In this document: positions 44,443 to 52,121 of the stretch, in pieces
Layout of the letters: each line of letters opens with the position of its first letter
How positions within the stretch are numbered: the stretch's first letter is position 1
NCBI GenBank assembly: GCA_905214725.1
Contig: CAJMNH010000001.1
Location: 62,001-126,000 of the forward strand
From: an uncultured bacterium
Lineage (GTDB): Bacteria > Bacteroidota > Bacteroidia > Bacteroidales > Rikenellaceae
Direction of reading: 5' to 3'
Length of the DNA stretch: 64,000 nucleotides
The notes under the pieces: generated by a model
Databases searched by the model: none
What the model saw: the letters and a program-made list of their open reading frames with translations, nothing else
What the model was told of the DNA's origin: nothing
Translations under genes and position numbers: made by a program

Positions 44443-45244
44443 AAAACCATTTCCTGAAAAAACATGATTGCAGACCTTACATTTTTGCGAGTAAGTATCT
44501 GGTTATAATGTTGTTGTGAAATAAAAATCTTAACAAAGCCAAATTATCCGTTTTTGAGCGAAATGCCGTATTGAAATAGGAGGGGAGGGGCAGTACAAGG
44601 AGCGTAAAAGGTAAGCGGAGCATGAACACCGCTTTTTTCTTCGATAACGCGCCGTTCGGCGAGGATCACCAGATCGTATGGATTGTATATCATCTGTTTC
44701 TTCGGCTATAAATACAGACCGCAAAGATGGTTACATTGTCAGGTATATAAGATTTTCGTTATATGGTAAATTTTTCTGCCAGTTTTTCCTACACATTATC
44801 GATTGCATATTCGATCATTGGCTCGGGGAGGGCATGATGACATATTTATGTCTTGGCATCGTTTTGAATGTAGGAAATGGAATTCCGTTTTTAAGGCGAT
44901 GGGCGTGGCGAATGTATGACGGCCGTGTGAGGTGATTGTCCTTCGTTCGGAATAGCAACGATGCCGGTATGAAAATTTACAAATCGGGACGTAAATAAGG
45001 GGAAAATCTTGCAAGGATTTTTTCTCCTTATTTTTTATGGTCGTATGGAGATCCGTTAGTCCTTCTCTCTTCCTGATTTTTCTTCTTTTCAGCGCCGTTT
45101 TGTAAAGGCTAACGATCTCAAAATAGCTATGTAAAGTATTGATAAGATTTTTATTTTATAACATATTGATTTATAGTGTACTATAAGTAAGTCGTTAAGT
45201 GTGTAATATCCTGTAAAATGCTTTTTTTACGACGAGAGGGACGT
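44443..45244. other. Divergent intergenic region between left RHS cluster and secretion operon
   Basis: About 800 AT-rich bases with no convincing gene. A 29-codon frame (44622-44711, starting MNTAFFFDNAPFGEDHQ) is preceded by a G-rich run and may be a gene remnant. A small AAGCGG/CCGCTT hairpin with T run lies at 44613-44638, and a stronger terminator-like hairpin at 44993-45036. Room for regulators or an untranslated RNA exists, but none is proven. Confidence 0.4.
44993..45036 (+). terminator. Terminator-like hairpin in the divergent region
   Basis: AAATAAGG pairs with CCTTATTT, and inside it AAAATC pairs with GATTTT around TTGCAAG. A TTTTTT run follows on the plus strand. No gene upstream on this strand explains it. 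Confidence 0.55.
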
Positions 45245-45275
45245 TAATTTTGTTAAAAACTAATTAATCCTCTCG
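45233..45275. promoter_or_regulatory. Promoter and inverted repeat before the secretion operon
   Basis: TAATTTTG (45245-45252) is a -7 box 28 bases before the pseudopilin ATG. It is bracketed by CGAGAGG (45233-45239) and CCTCTCG (45269-45275), an inverted repeat whose right arm lies in the leader. A regulator dimer site or an alternative fold may control the operon. Confidence 0.5.
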
Positions 45276-45279
45276 CCTT

Positions 45280-45687
45280 ATGAACTCTCGCCTCCATCGT
45301 CTGCGGGCTTTTTCGTTACCGGAACTATTGGTTGTTTTGGTGATCATCGGCATTCTGGTTTTGATCGCGCTTCCGAACCTGATGCCCCTGATATCCCGCG
45401 CCAAAGCCACCGAAGCACAGCAGCAGCTGACCTACCTGCATACGTTGCAGAAATCGAATTTCTATACCTATTCGCGTTACTCCTCGTCGTTGGAAGAGCT
45501 GGGTTTCGAGCAGTCGAAACTGGTGACGGACGGCGGTCAGGCCAACTATCTGATCGAGATCGTCGAGGCCTCGGAACACGGTTTTCGCGCCACGGCGACG
45601 GCCGTCGTGGATTTCGACGGCGACGGCGTGTACAACGTCTGGGAAATAGATCAGGACAAGACGCTCAAAGAGACCGTCAAGGATTGA
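45280..45687 (+). CDS. Major pseudopilin, GspG-like
   Basis: A 135-residue prepilin. The processing site is RA-FSLPE with Glu at +5 (residue 15), followed by a hydrophobic helix (16-36) for packing into a pseudopilus. The C-terminal region contains DFDGDGVYNVWEID (111-124), an acidic DxDxD loop like the calcium site that stabilises GspG pilins. The small size and C-terminal calcium loop fit GspG better than type IV pilin. It is the first gene of the secretion operon and should be the main pseudopilus subunit, processed by the adjacent peptidase. Confidence 0.85.
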   Translation: MNSRLHRLRAFSLPELLVVLVIIGILVLIALPNLMPLISRAKATEAQQQLTYLHTLQKSNFYTYSRYSSSLEELGFEQSKLVTDGGQANYLIEIVEASEHGFRATATAVVDFDGDGVYNVWEIDQDKTLKETVKD

Positions 45688-45705
45688 AGCAGCGAGCGAT
45701 TTGAT

Positions 45706-45761
45706 CCGCGCTGCCTGCAAAACCCGTTCATGACCCGCGCTGCTTGGGAATTCCGTTCATG
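45706..45761. repeat. Two imperfect tandem copies, period 29
   Basis: CCGCGCTGC...CCGTTCATG occurs at 45706-45732 and again at 45735-45761, in the gap between the pseudopilin and peptidase genes. Purpose unknown. Confidence 0.5.
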
Positions 45762-45857
45762 CCGTATCGATTCTCTTCGCAGAAGAAAACCGGATCGGAC
45801 GCCCGACCGGATAACTCCGAAAACCGATTTTACACCCTTATAAACGCTTTCCATACG

Positions 45858-46328
45858 ATGTTTGCCGCTTCCTATCCCTGCCTGCTTTTGCTGCTTCCGG
45901 CCGCCGTTCTTGCCCGCGACGATTTCCGCACGCGGCGGGTCGGCATAGCGTGGCTCGTCGGGTTGGGGCTGGCTGCCGTTGCCGCCGGATGGTTTTGTGA
46001 CGGCTGGCGGACGATGCTGCTGCATGCGGCGGTCAATGCGCTGCTGCTGGGGCTACTGGGCGTGTCGCTCGCCGGTTATCTACGGCTGCGCCGCAAACGC
46101 ATCGACCGCTCGCTGGGTGCCGGCGACGCGGTGTTCCTGCTTGCAATTACGCCGCTTTTTTCTCCCGAAGCCTATCTGCGTTTTCTGATCGCCGCGTGTG
46201 TGCTGTCGCTCGTGTGGTGGGCGTTCCTGCGCCCTTCCCGTCGGAGCACCATTCCCTTTGTCGGCATGGCAGCGCTTGCGCTCGGCGGCTGGATTCTTCT
46301 TAAAATCGTCCGCGTATGGCTGCCGTAG
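45858..46328 (+). CDS. Type IV prepilin peptidase (A24 family), GspO-like
   Basis: A 156-residue membrane aspartic protease that removes prepilin leaders. It has the two A24 aspartates: one in LARDDFRTRRV (Asp21/22) and one in the GAGD motif (Asp90, LGAGDAVFLL). About five to six hydrophobic segments are present. The N-terminal methylase domain of PilD is absent, giving the minimal preflagellin/TadV-like form. I start at the ATG at 45858; the frame is open further upstream, but that part is polar. It overlaps the ATPase gene by 13 bases. Confidence 0.82.
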   Translation: MFAASYPCLLLLLPAAVLARDDFRTRRVGIAWLVGLGLAAVAAGWFCDGWRTMLLHAAVNALLLGLLGVSLAGYLRLRRKRIDRSLGAGDAVFLLAITPLFSPEAYLRFLIAACVLSLVWWAFLRPSRRSTIPFVGMAALALGGWILLKIVRVWLP

Positions 46329-47737
46329 ACCCTATCCCGACCGAGATCGTCCAGTTGCTGACCGCGAGGGATGCTGCGGAGTACCGGCTCGTGCCGTATG
46401 CCCGTGAGGGAACTGCCGTGAAGTGTTACGGTACGACGGACGGCGACTATGCGGCGGCTGTCGAGGAGTTGGAGGTGCTTTACGGCTGGCAGGTGGAGGT
46501 CACGCCGCTTGCGGACGACGAACTGCAACGCCTGTTGGTGCGCTGCTACCGTACCGAAACCGCTTCGACGGTCGCCGCCTGCCGGAAGCCGGAGATCAGA
46601 CAGGGACAAACCTTCCTGATGAGCCTGATCGGCGAGGCGTTCAGGGATTACGCCAGCGACATCCATTTCGAACCTTATGAGAATCGCTGTCGGGTGCGTT
46701 TGCGTATCGACGGCAAACTCGCGGAGCGCTACGTCGTGGAACGGACGCAATATGCGCCATTGGTGAACCAGATCAAGATCATGGCCGGATTGGATATCTC
46801 CGAGAAACGGCTTCCGCAGGACGGCCGCATTCTTTACGACCGCGACGGCAACAAGTTCGACGTGCGGGTCTCGTCGCTGCCGACGATCTATGGCGAGAAG
46901 ATCGTGCTGCGCCTTCTGACCCGCCACGTCGAACTTTTGGAGTTGCGCAACCTCGGTTTTTCCGAACGACAGTACGACGACTACTGCCGCGCGATCCGCC
47001 GTCCGTTCGGCATGGTGCTGATCTGCGGCCCGACGGGTTCGGGCAAGAGCACGACGCTCTACGCCACACTGCGGCGGCTGAACGCCACGGCCGATAATAT
47101 TCTGACGATCGAAGACCCGATCGAGTACACGCTCGAAGGGGTCAATCAGGTGCAGCTCAAAGAGGAGATCGGCCTCACGTTTTCGAGCGCTCTGCGCACG
47201 TTCCTGCGTCAGGACCCCGATATCATCATGCTGGGCGAGATCCGTGATCCTGCTACGGCACAGATGGCCGTGCGGTCATCGCTGACGGGCCACCTCTTGT
47301 TCTCGACGATCCACACCAACACGGCGTGGGGTGCCGTGGCGCGGCTTTCGGATATGGGCGTGCATCCCTATCTGGTGGCCGACACGTTGGTGATGAGCGT
47401 CGCGCAGCGACTCGTCAGGCTGCTGTGTCCGCACTGCAAGCGTGAGGTCGAGGCCGGCGAAGACGTGCGCCGGCTGCTGCCCGACGCCGCGATCGGGGTG
47501 CACTATGAACCGGTCGGATGCGAAAAGTGTTTCTACACGGGTTACAGCGGCCGTCGGGCCGTTTACGAGGTGATCCCGATGGACGATGCGCTCTCGGCCG
47601 CCGTCCGTGCGGCACAGTCCGATGTCAGCGAACTGCTGCGCGAGCGGGGCGTCACCTCCCTGCGCGATTCGGTCGTCGACCTCTTCCGCCGCGGCGAGAC
47701 CTCGCTCGGCGAACTCATCCCGCTGCTGAACTATTGA
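46316..47737 (+). CDS. gspE: Secretion ATPase GspE
   Basis: A 473-residue hexameric ATPase that drives pseudopilus assembly from the cytoplasm. Walker A is GPTGSGKST (238-246), the Asp box is TIEDPIEYT (264-272), Walker B is IIMLGEIRD (303-311) and the His box is STIHTNTA (330-337). CPHC (371-374) and CEKC (402-405) form the tetracysteine zinc motif of GspE/PilB, absent from retraction ATPase PilT. The GspE N-terminal domain is short. No PilT-type gene is in the window, favouring a type II system over a retractable type IV pilus. Confidence 0.95.
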   Translation: MAAVDPIPTEIVQLLTARDAAEYRLVPYAREGTAVKCYGTTDGDYAAAVEELEVLYGWQVEVTPLADDELQRLLVRCYRTETASTVAACRKPEIRQGQTFLMSLIGEAFRDYASDIHFEPYENRCRVRLRIDGKLAERYVVERTQYAPLVNQIKIMAGLDISEKRLPQDGRILYDRDGNKFDVRVSSLPTIYGEKIVLRLLTRHVELLELRNLGFSERQYDDYCRAIRRPFGMVLICGPTGSGKSTTLYATLRRLNATADNILTIEDPIEYTLEGVNQVQLKEEIGLTFSSALRTFLRQDPDIIMLGEIRDPATAQMAVRSSLTGHLLFSTIHTNTAWGAVARLSDMGVHPYLVADTLVMSVAQRLVRLLCPHCKREVEAGEDVRRLLPDAAIGVHYEPVGCEKCFYTGYSGRRAVYEVIPMDDALSAAVRAAQSDVSELLRERGVTSLRDSVVDLFRRGETSLGELIPLLNY

Positions 47738-47741
47738 GCCT

Positions 47742-49613
47742 ATGAAATACCTTTACTCCTTGCTTTTTCTGTTGTTACCGTTGTGGAGCTCGGCGCAAAA
47801 CGATTCTGCTCGTCTTTCTCGCATCGACAGTCGATTGTCGGCGCTCGTGGAACGCGATTCGACGTTCCGGCGTGAGGTGGACGTCACTACCGGCAAGCTG
47901 CCCCTTTCGGAGCTGCTGCGCAACATCGCCCGTGCGAGCGGCGTGAACCTTTCGGTGCGCAGCGTGGAGAACGTCCCCGTGTCGTGCAATTTCACGCGGG
48001 CGCAGGTGGACGATCTGCTGCGCTTTTTGTGCCGTGAATACCGGCTGGATGTGGAGACGACGGGCAATATCGTCTCCATCTTTCCCGCGGCGGCCACACC
48101 TGCACCCGCACCCGATCCCGACGTGCGCTACAATGCCGCCGACACCACGCTGGGCTACGATTTGCGGGGCGAACGGCTGGTGGATGTCGCCCGTAAGATC
48201 ACCGACCTTACGGGCCGGAACCTCCTTGTCCCGCAGCCTTTGTACGACTATAAAGTCTCGGGGTATGTGCGCCGCATGCCGTTGGACGACGCGTTGCAGA
48301 CCCTGGCGTCGGTCAACGGTCTCATGGCCGAAAAGGATGCCCGGGAGGTGTGGTCCGTCTACCATGAACCCGCCGACGGTAAAGGCACGGAACGGAGTGC
48401 GGCGCCGGCCTATGTCCGCCGCCGGCAGTTCTCGCCCAACGAACTGTCGGTCGACTCGCTGGGGCGTATTACGGCGCACATCACGCGCGGCAACGTGCAG
48501 GATATGATTCTCGATCTGTGCGACGCGCTCGACCTGAACTACTACTTCAAGTCGCCCGTAAACCTCTCTACGGGAATCTACGTCGACGACACCGATTTCG
48601 AGACGCTGCTCACGGTGCTTTTGAAGGGTTCGCCCTACAGCTATTATTCCGAACGCGGCATTTACATCTTCGGCGCGGCGCAGAGCGACGCGCTGACGGC
48701 CGTCGAGGTGTTGTCGCTGGCCTACCGCTCGGTGGCGAAGGTCGATGAACTGATTCCCGCCGCGCTGAAAAAGGAGGTCGAGATCAAACTCTTTCCCGAT
48801 CAGAACAGCCTTGTGGCGAGCGGCGACCGGCGCGACGTGGCACGTGTGGAGACCTTTCTGCGCGAGATAGACAAACCCGTCCCGATGATTACGATGGAGA
48901 TTATCATCGCCGACGTGACCAAGAGCAAGATCCACGAGATCGGCGTCGGAGCGGGCGTGGGCGACAAGGCGGTCAAAACGTCGGGGACGCTCGGCCCCGG
49001 CGTGGACATGACCTACAGCGCCGGAGCGGTAAACGGCCTGCTGCAACGCATCCGGGGCACGGTGAATCTGGGGCGCGTGACGCCGAATTTCTATTTGAGT
49101 CTGCAAGCCTTGGAGGAGAACGGTACGATTCGCCTGCAATCCACGCCCAAGCTCTCGACGCTCAACGGCCACGAAGCGACGCTCACCAGCGGCGAGACGC
49201 AGTACTACAAGGAGGTGCAGAACAACTACTACGGCACGCAGAATCCCATCTCGTCGGAGTCCTACCAGTGGAAGTCGGTCGACGCCAACCTTTCGATCAA
49301 GGTCACGCCCTACGTCTCGGAAGACCGGCATATTACCCTCGAAATCGAATTCGAGCAGACCGAATTTACCGAGCGGGCCGCCGAGAACGCCCCGCCGGGT
49401 ACGGCTACGCGCAGCTTCAAGTCGATTGTCAAGGTGCAGAACGAAGAGATGGTGCTGCTGGGCGGGCTGGATCGCAATACGATGGAGAAGTCGTCGCGCG
49501 GCATTCCCTTCCTGGCCCGCGTGCCCGTTATCAAGTGGTTCTTCGGCAAGGAAAAGCGCAACAAGGTCGAGCGGACGCTCAATATCTTCATCAAACCCAC
49601 GGTCATCGAATGA
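47742..49613 (+). CDS. gspD: Outer-membrane secretin GspD
   Basis: A 623-residue secretin forming the outer-membrane pore. A signal peptide (1-19, WSSAQ) precedes an STN/N0-like domain (about 45-110) and periplasmic N domains, including a bactofilin-free linker rich in Ala/Pro near 115-125. The secretin domain (about 380-620) has KLSTLNGHEATLTSGETQYY, the VTPYVSEDRHITLEIE segment and the closing IVKVQNEEMVLLGGL...GIPFLARVPVIKWFFG. It lacks an obvious C-terminal S-domain for a classical pilotin, but a small lipoprotein is encoded downstream. It starts 4 bases after gspE. Confidence 0.94.
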   Translation: MKYLYSLLFLLLPLWSSAQNDSARLSRIDSRLSALVERDSTFRREVDVTTGKLPLSELLRNIARASGVNLSVRSVENVPVSCNFTRAQVDDLLRFLCREYRLDVETTGNIVSIFPAAATPAPAPDPDVRYNAADTTLGYDLRGERLVDVARKITDLTGRNLLVPQPLYDYKVSGYVRRMPLDDALQTLASVNGLMAEKDAREVWSVYHEPADGKGTERSAAPAYVRRRQFSPNELSVDSLGRITAHITRGNVQDMILDLCDALDLNYYFKSPVNLSTGIYVDDTDFETLLTVLLKGSPYSYYSERGIYIFGAAQSDALTAVEVLSLAYRSVAKVDELIPAALKKEVEIKLFPDQNSLVASGDRRDVARVETFLREIDKPVPMITMEIIIADVTKSKIHEIGVGAGVGDKAVKTSGTLGPGVDMTYSAGAVNGLLQRIRGTVNLGRVTPNFYLSLQALEENGTIRLQSTPKLSTLNGHEATLTSGETQYYKEVQNNYYGTQNPISSESYQWKSVDANLSIKVTPYVSEDRHITLEIEFEQTEFTERAAENAPPGTATRSFKSIVKVQNEEMVLLGGLDRNTMEKSSRGIPFLARVPVIKWFFGKEKRNKVERTLNIFIKPTVIE

Positions 49614-49781
49614 AATTAAAAATGAAGAATTAAGAATTAAAAATTAAAAAGTTGAGAAGCAGCACAGCTTTATGCTGTAATACAGTATCAAAAATAACCG
49701 ACTCGATGCCGAAGGCATCTGTCGGCCGGTTTTTCGTCCTTTTTGCCGGAACAAAAAGGCCGTAAGAAGAAAAATTTGAAT
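49614..49781 (+). terminator. Intra-operon gap with AT-rich repeats and a terminator-like hairpin
   Basis: The gap after gspD holds short AATTAA-type repeats (49615-49650). It also holds a hairpin CCGAC...GATGCC-GAA-GGCATC...GTCGG (49698-49725), followed by CCGGTTTTT. It could stop part of the transcription, so gspD and upstream genes would be made in excess over the downstream subunits. Confidence 0.55.
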
Positions 49782-50717
49782 ATGAAACTGTTCCCCTATA
49801 TCCTTGGCCCCATCTGGGTATTGGACGTCACGTTGACGTCCGACAGCCACACGATTGCGGCGTGGCGCTGTCGCTCCGGCCGTGAACCGGAACAGATGAA
49901 TTACGATGCGGCGGCGGTGGCCAAAGGCGTCGCGGTCGTGACCGTCTCGGGACACGGAGTGGTCGCAAAACCTGCGGATGCGGAGATCGCCGCGCGGGTC
50001 AGGGTCGACGCGGATACCTTCGTGTGGAGCGAGTCGGACGGCCGGATCGCCTTCGTGCGGCGCGAACGGCTGCAACCCTTGCTCGACGAGCTCTCCGCAG
50101 CGGGCGTCTATCCGCAGCTGCTCGCCATTGCTATAACGCCAGAAGCGGCTGTACAGGAGTTCTTCGACTCACTCCGCTGGCGCGAGCTGCTGCGCCTTGA
50201 TGATCGGGCTTCGGCGCTGGCGCAGGCTGCAGTGCGGCGGGCATTGCCCGTATGGCTGGGCGCGCTTTTTCTGCTGTTGTGCGTCAATGCCGTTGTCGGC
50301 CCCGAGTGGCAAAGCCGCAGGCAGACGCTCATCGAGGCGCGGCAGGCGCAGGATGCCGCCGGAACCCGATCGGCCCGCAGCTCCCTGCGGCAACGACAAC
50401 TGCTGGAATCCTTCCGGCAGCGGCTGCCGGTGGACTACTGGCTGCTTGCCGACCGGATCGGCCGTGCGGTTCCGCCCGAGGTTGCGCTTCTGCAACTGGA
50501 ACTGGAGCCGCTTGCCGGACGTATCGAAGCGGGGAAACCGGTCAAACGCGCCGAACGAACGGTGCGCATTACCGGACGGAGCCGCACGTCGTCGGCCATC
50601 ACGGGGCTGAATGAGACGCTGACACGGCTGCCTGCCGTGCGCGAGGTGCGGCTCACGCAGGTCGAGCGGGTGCGCGACGACGAACGGCTGCAATTTCAGA
50701 TCGAACTGCGCTTATGA
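49782..50717 (+). CDS. GspL/PilM-PilN-like inner-membrane assembly protein
   Basis: A 311-residue protein with a cytoplasmic N-terminal half (1-150), a single membrane helix (155-173) and a periplasmic coiled-coil plus ferredoxin-like domain. The last 60 residues (RTVRITGRSRTSSAITGLNETLTRLPAVREVRLTQVERV) match the PilN/GspL C-terminal pattern. The actin-like fold of PilM/GspL is only weakly visible in the N-terminal half. It should link GspE to the periplasmic parts. The ATG at 49782 is used. Overlaps the next gene by 4 bases. Confidence 0.75.
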   Translation: MKLFPYILGPIWVLDVTLTSDSHTIAAWRCRSGREPEQMNYDAAAVAKGVAVVTVSGHGVVAKPADAEIAARVRVDADTFVWSESDGRIAFVRRERLQPLLDELSAAGVYPQLLAIAITPEAAVQEFFDSLRWRELLRLDDRASALAQAAVRRALPVWLGALFLLLCVNAVVGPEWQSRRQTLIEARQAQDAAGTRSARSSLRQRQLLESFRQRLPVDYWLLADRIGRAVPPEVALLQLELEPLAGRIEAGKPVKRAERTVRITGRSRTSSAITGLNETLTRLPAVREVRLTQVERVRDDERLQFQIELRL

Positions 50718-51226
50718 AGATCGCTCATAAATACCGCGGCCTCGTGTGGCTTGCACTGCTGTTCGTGTTGCTGCCTTTTGCGACGTGGCGCTATGCACTG
50801 CGCGATACGGTGCGTGCGGTCTTCGACTGCCGGCGTCTGAGCCGCGAGGTGCGAACTCACGCGCAGTCTGCCGAAAGGGTCTCCGACACCGAACCGCTCG
50901 CCGGCAGGGAACTGGTGCTCAGCGGCGAGCTGCTTTCGATGCTGCTGCCCGAAGCCGCCCGACACGAGGTCGCGCTGACCGATTTCCGGCCTGTCGTGAC
51001 GCTGAACGAGCAGGGGATGGAGATTCATACCGCTACGCTGACGCTGCGCGGCCCCTATGCCCGTATTCTGCATGTCGTGCGCCATCTGGAGACGACGATT
51101 CCCGCCTGCCGTCTCGCGTCGCTGGAATTCCGGCTCCGCAGCCAGCCCAACCGTCGCATGCAATGGCTCGAAGCCGTGCTCTGCGTCGAACAAATCGTCC
51201 GAACCGATAAAACCGATATGCCATGA
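50714..51226 (+). CDS. GspM/PilO-like protein
   Basis: A 170-residue bitopic protein with a membrane helix at 9-26, a short coiled region and a C-terminal ferredoxin-like domain (LTLRGPYARILHVVRHLETTIPACRLASLEFRL). This is the layout of GspM and PilO, which form the inner-membrane platform with GspL/PilN. Position after the GspL-like gene, with ATGA overlap, supports it. Confidence 0.72.
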   Translation: MKIAHKYRGLVWLALLFVLLPFATWRYALRDTVRAVFDCRRLSREVRTHAQSAERVSDTEPLAGRELVLSGELLSMLLPEAARHEVALTDFRPVVTLNEQGMEIHTATLTLRGPYARILHVVRHLETTIPACRLASLEFRLRSQPNRRMQWLEAVLCVEQIVRTDKTDMP

Positions 51227-51654
51227 CACGAATCTTTACGCTGCTTTGCCTGCTGCTCACTGCCGCGTCCTGCGAAGTCTTGGAGGAGGATATCTCCGGC
51301 GACAAGGTCGAAGCGATCGCTCCGGCCGACGGAATGGAAGTCGCCGCCGGAGAGACGCATTTCCGCTGGCGGGCCCTCGATTACGCCACGCAGTATGAAT
51401 TCACGCTGGTCGAATCCTCCTTCGTCGCCGTGCGCCGCGTGGTGTGCGACACACTCATACGGGCCGACACACTCGGCGCGGCGCGCAGCTACGGTTGCCG
51501 TGTAACGCTTGCCGCGGGCACCTATCAGTGGCGCGTGACGGCCTACAATGGGGGCTATGCCTCCACGCCTGCCGTGCAGACGCTTTTTGTCGTGGAGCCC
51601 GAACCCGATCCCACGCCGGACGATCCGCAGCCATCGGCTGCATGGAAGCCATGA
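51223..51654 (+). CDS. Small lipoprotein of the secretion operon (pilotin candidate)
   Basis: A 143-residue lipoprotein with lipobox TAASC (Cys17). The body is a single fibronectin-III-like beta-sandwich: IAPADGMEVAAGETHFRWRAL, YQWRVTAYNGGYASTPAVQT. A Pro/Asp-rich end (PEPDPTPDDPQP) follows. It overlaps both neighbours (ATGA junctions), so it belongs to the machine. Pilotins that guide GspD are small lipoproteins, but known ones are helical or differ in fold; this could be an analogue. Confidence 0.65.
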   Translation: MTRIFTLLCLLLTAASCEVLEEDISGDKVEAIAPADGMEVAAGETHFRWRALDYATQYEFTLVESSFVAVRRVVCDTLIRADTLGAARSYGCRVTLAAGTYQWRVTAYNGGYASTPAVQTLFVVEPEPDPTPDDPQPSAAWKP

Positions 51655-52121
51655 AATCGCGTTGGACGACCTACGTATTGCTGCTCGTAGTGAGCGTCGT
51701 GTGGGGCGCGATCGCATGGAAAATTTTTGCGCCGAAGCCCGAGGGAAAGGCCGTCGCGCCGTCACCCGTCGCGAAGACGGCTCCGGCGAGCTCGGCCGAT
51801 ACGCTCTGCTGCGACTATCCCGATCCTTTCCTGAAAGAGACGCCCGCAAAAACCAAATCGCGTGCCTCCGCCTCTGCACGGCGTTCCGCCGCGGGGCCGC
51901 GCAAACCTGCGGCCCGACCTCGGTCGAAACCCGTCGCCCTGCAACATTTGGGGACGATTCGTGCGGGACGGCGAACGCTTCATATCCTGCTCGTGGGGCA
52001 GACGCAGCATGAACTCTATGTGGGAGAAGAGGCCGACGGCTATCTGCTCGGGCGGATCGACGCCGATTCGCTCTATCTGGAACGCGAGGGCGTGACGTAC
52101 GGCGTAAAACGATGCGAATAG
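51651..52121 (+). CDS. GspC/PilP-like protein
   Basis: A 156-residue bitopic protein: membrane helix at 8-27, a Pro/Ala/Lys/Arg-rich linker (30-95, with a DTLCCDYPDPFL segment) and a small C-terminal beta domain (LQHLGTIRAGRRTLHILLVGQTQHELYVGEEADGY). Helix, flexible linker and homology-region-like beta domain match GspC/PilP, which bridge the platform to the secretin. The family match is by architecture only. Confidence 0.65.
   Translation: MKSRWTTYVLLLVVSVVWGAIAWKIFAPKPEGKAVAPSPVAKTAPASSADTLCCDYPDPFLKETPAKTKSRASASARRSAAGPRKPAARPRSKPVALQHLGTIRAGRRTLHILLVGQTQHELYVGEEADGYLLGRIDADSLYLEREGVTYGVKRCE

Noticed and set aside
44622..44711. A 29-codon frame starting MNTAFFFDNAPFGEDHQ with a G-rich stretch upstream
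   Set aside because: Protein-like at the start but very short, with no coupled neighbour; more likely a gene remnant. Mentioned only in the intergenic entry.
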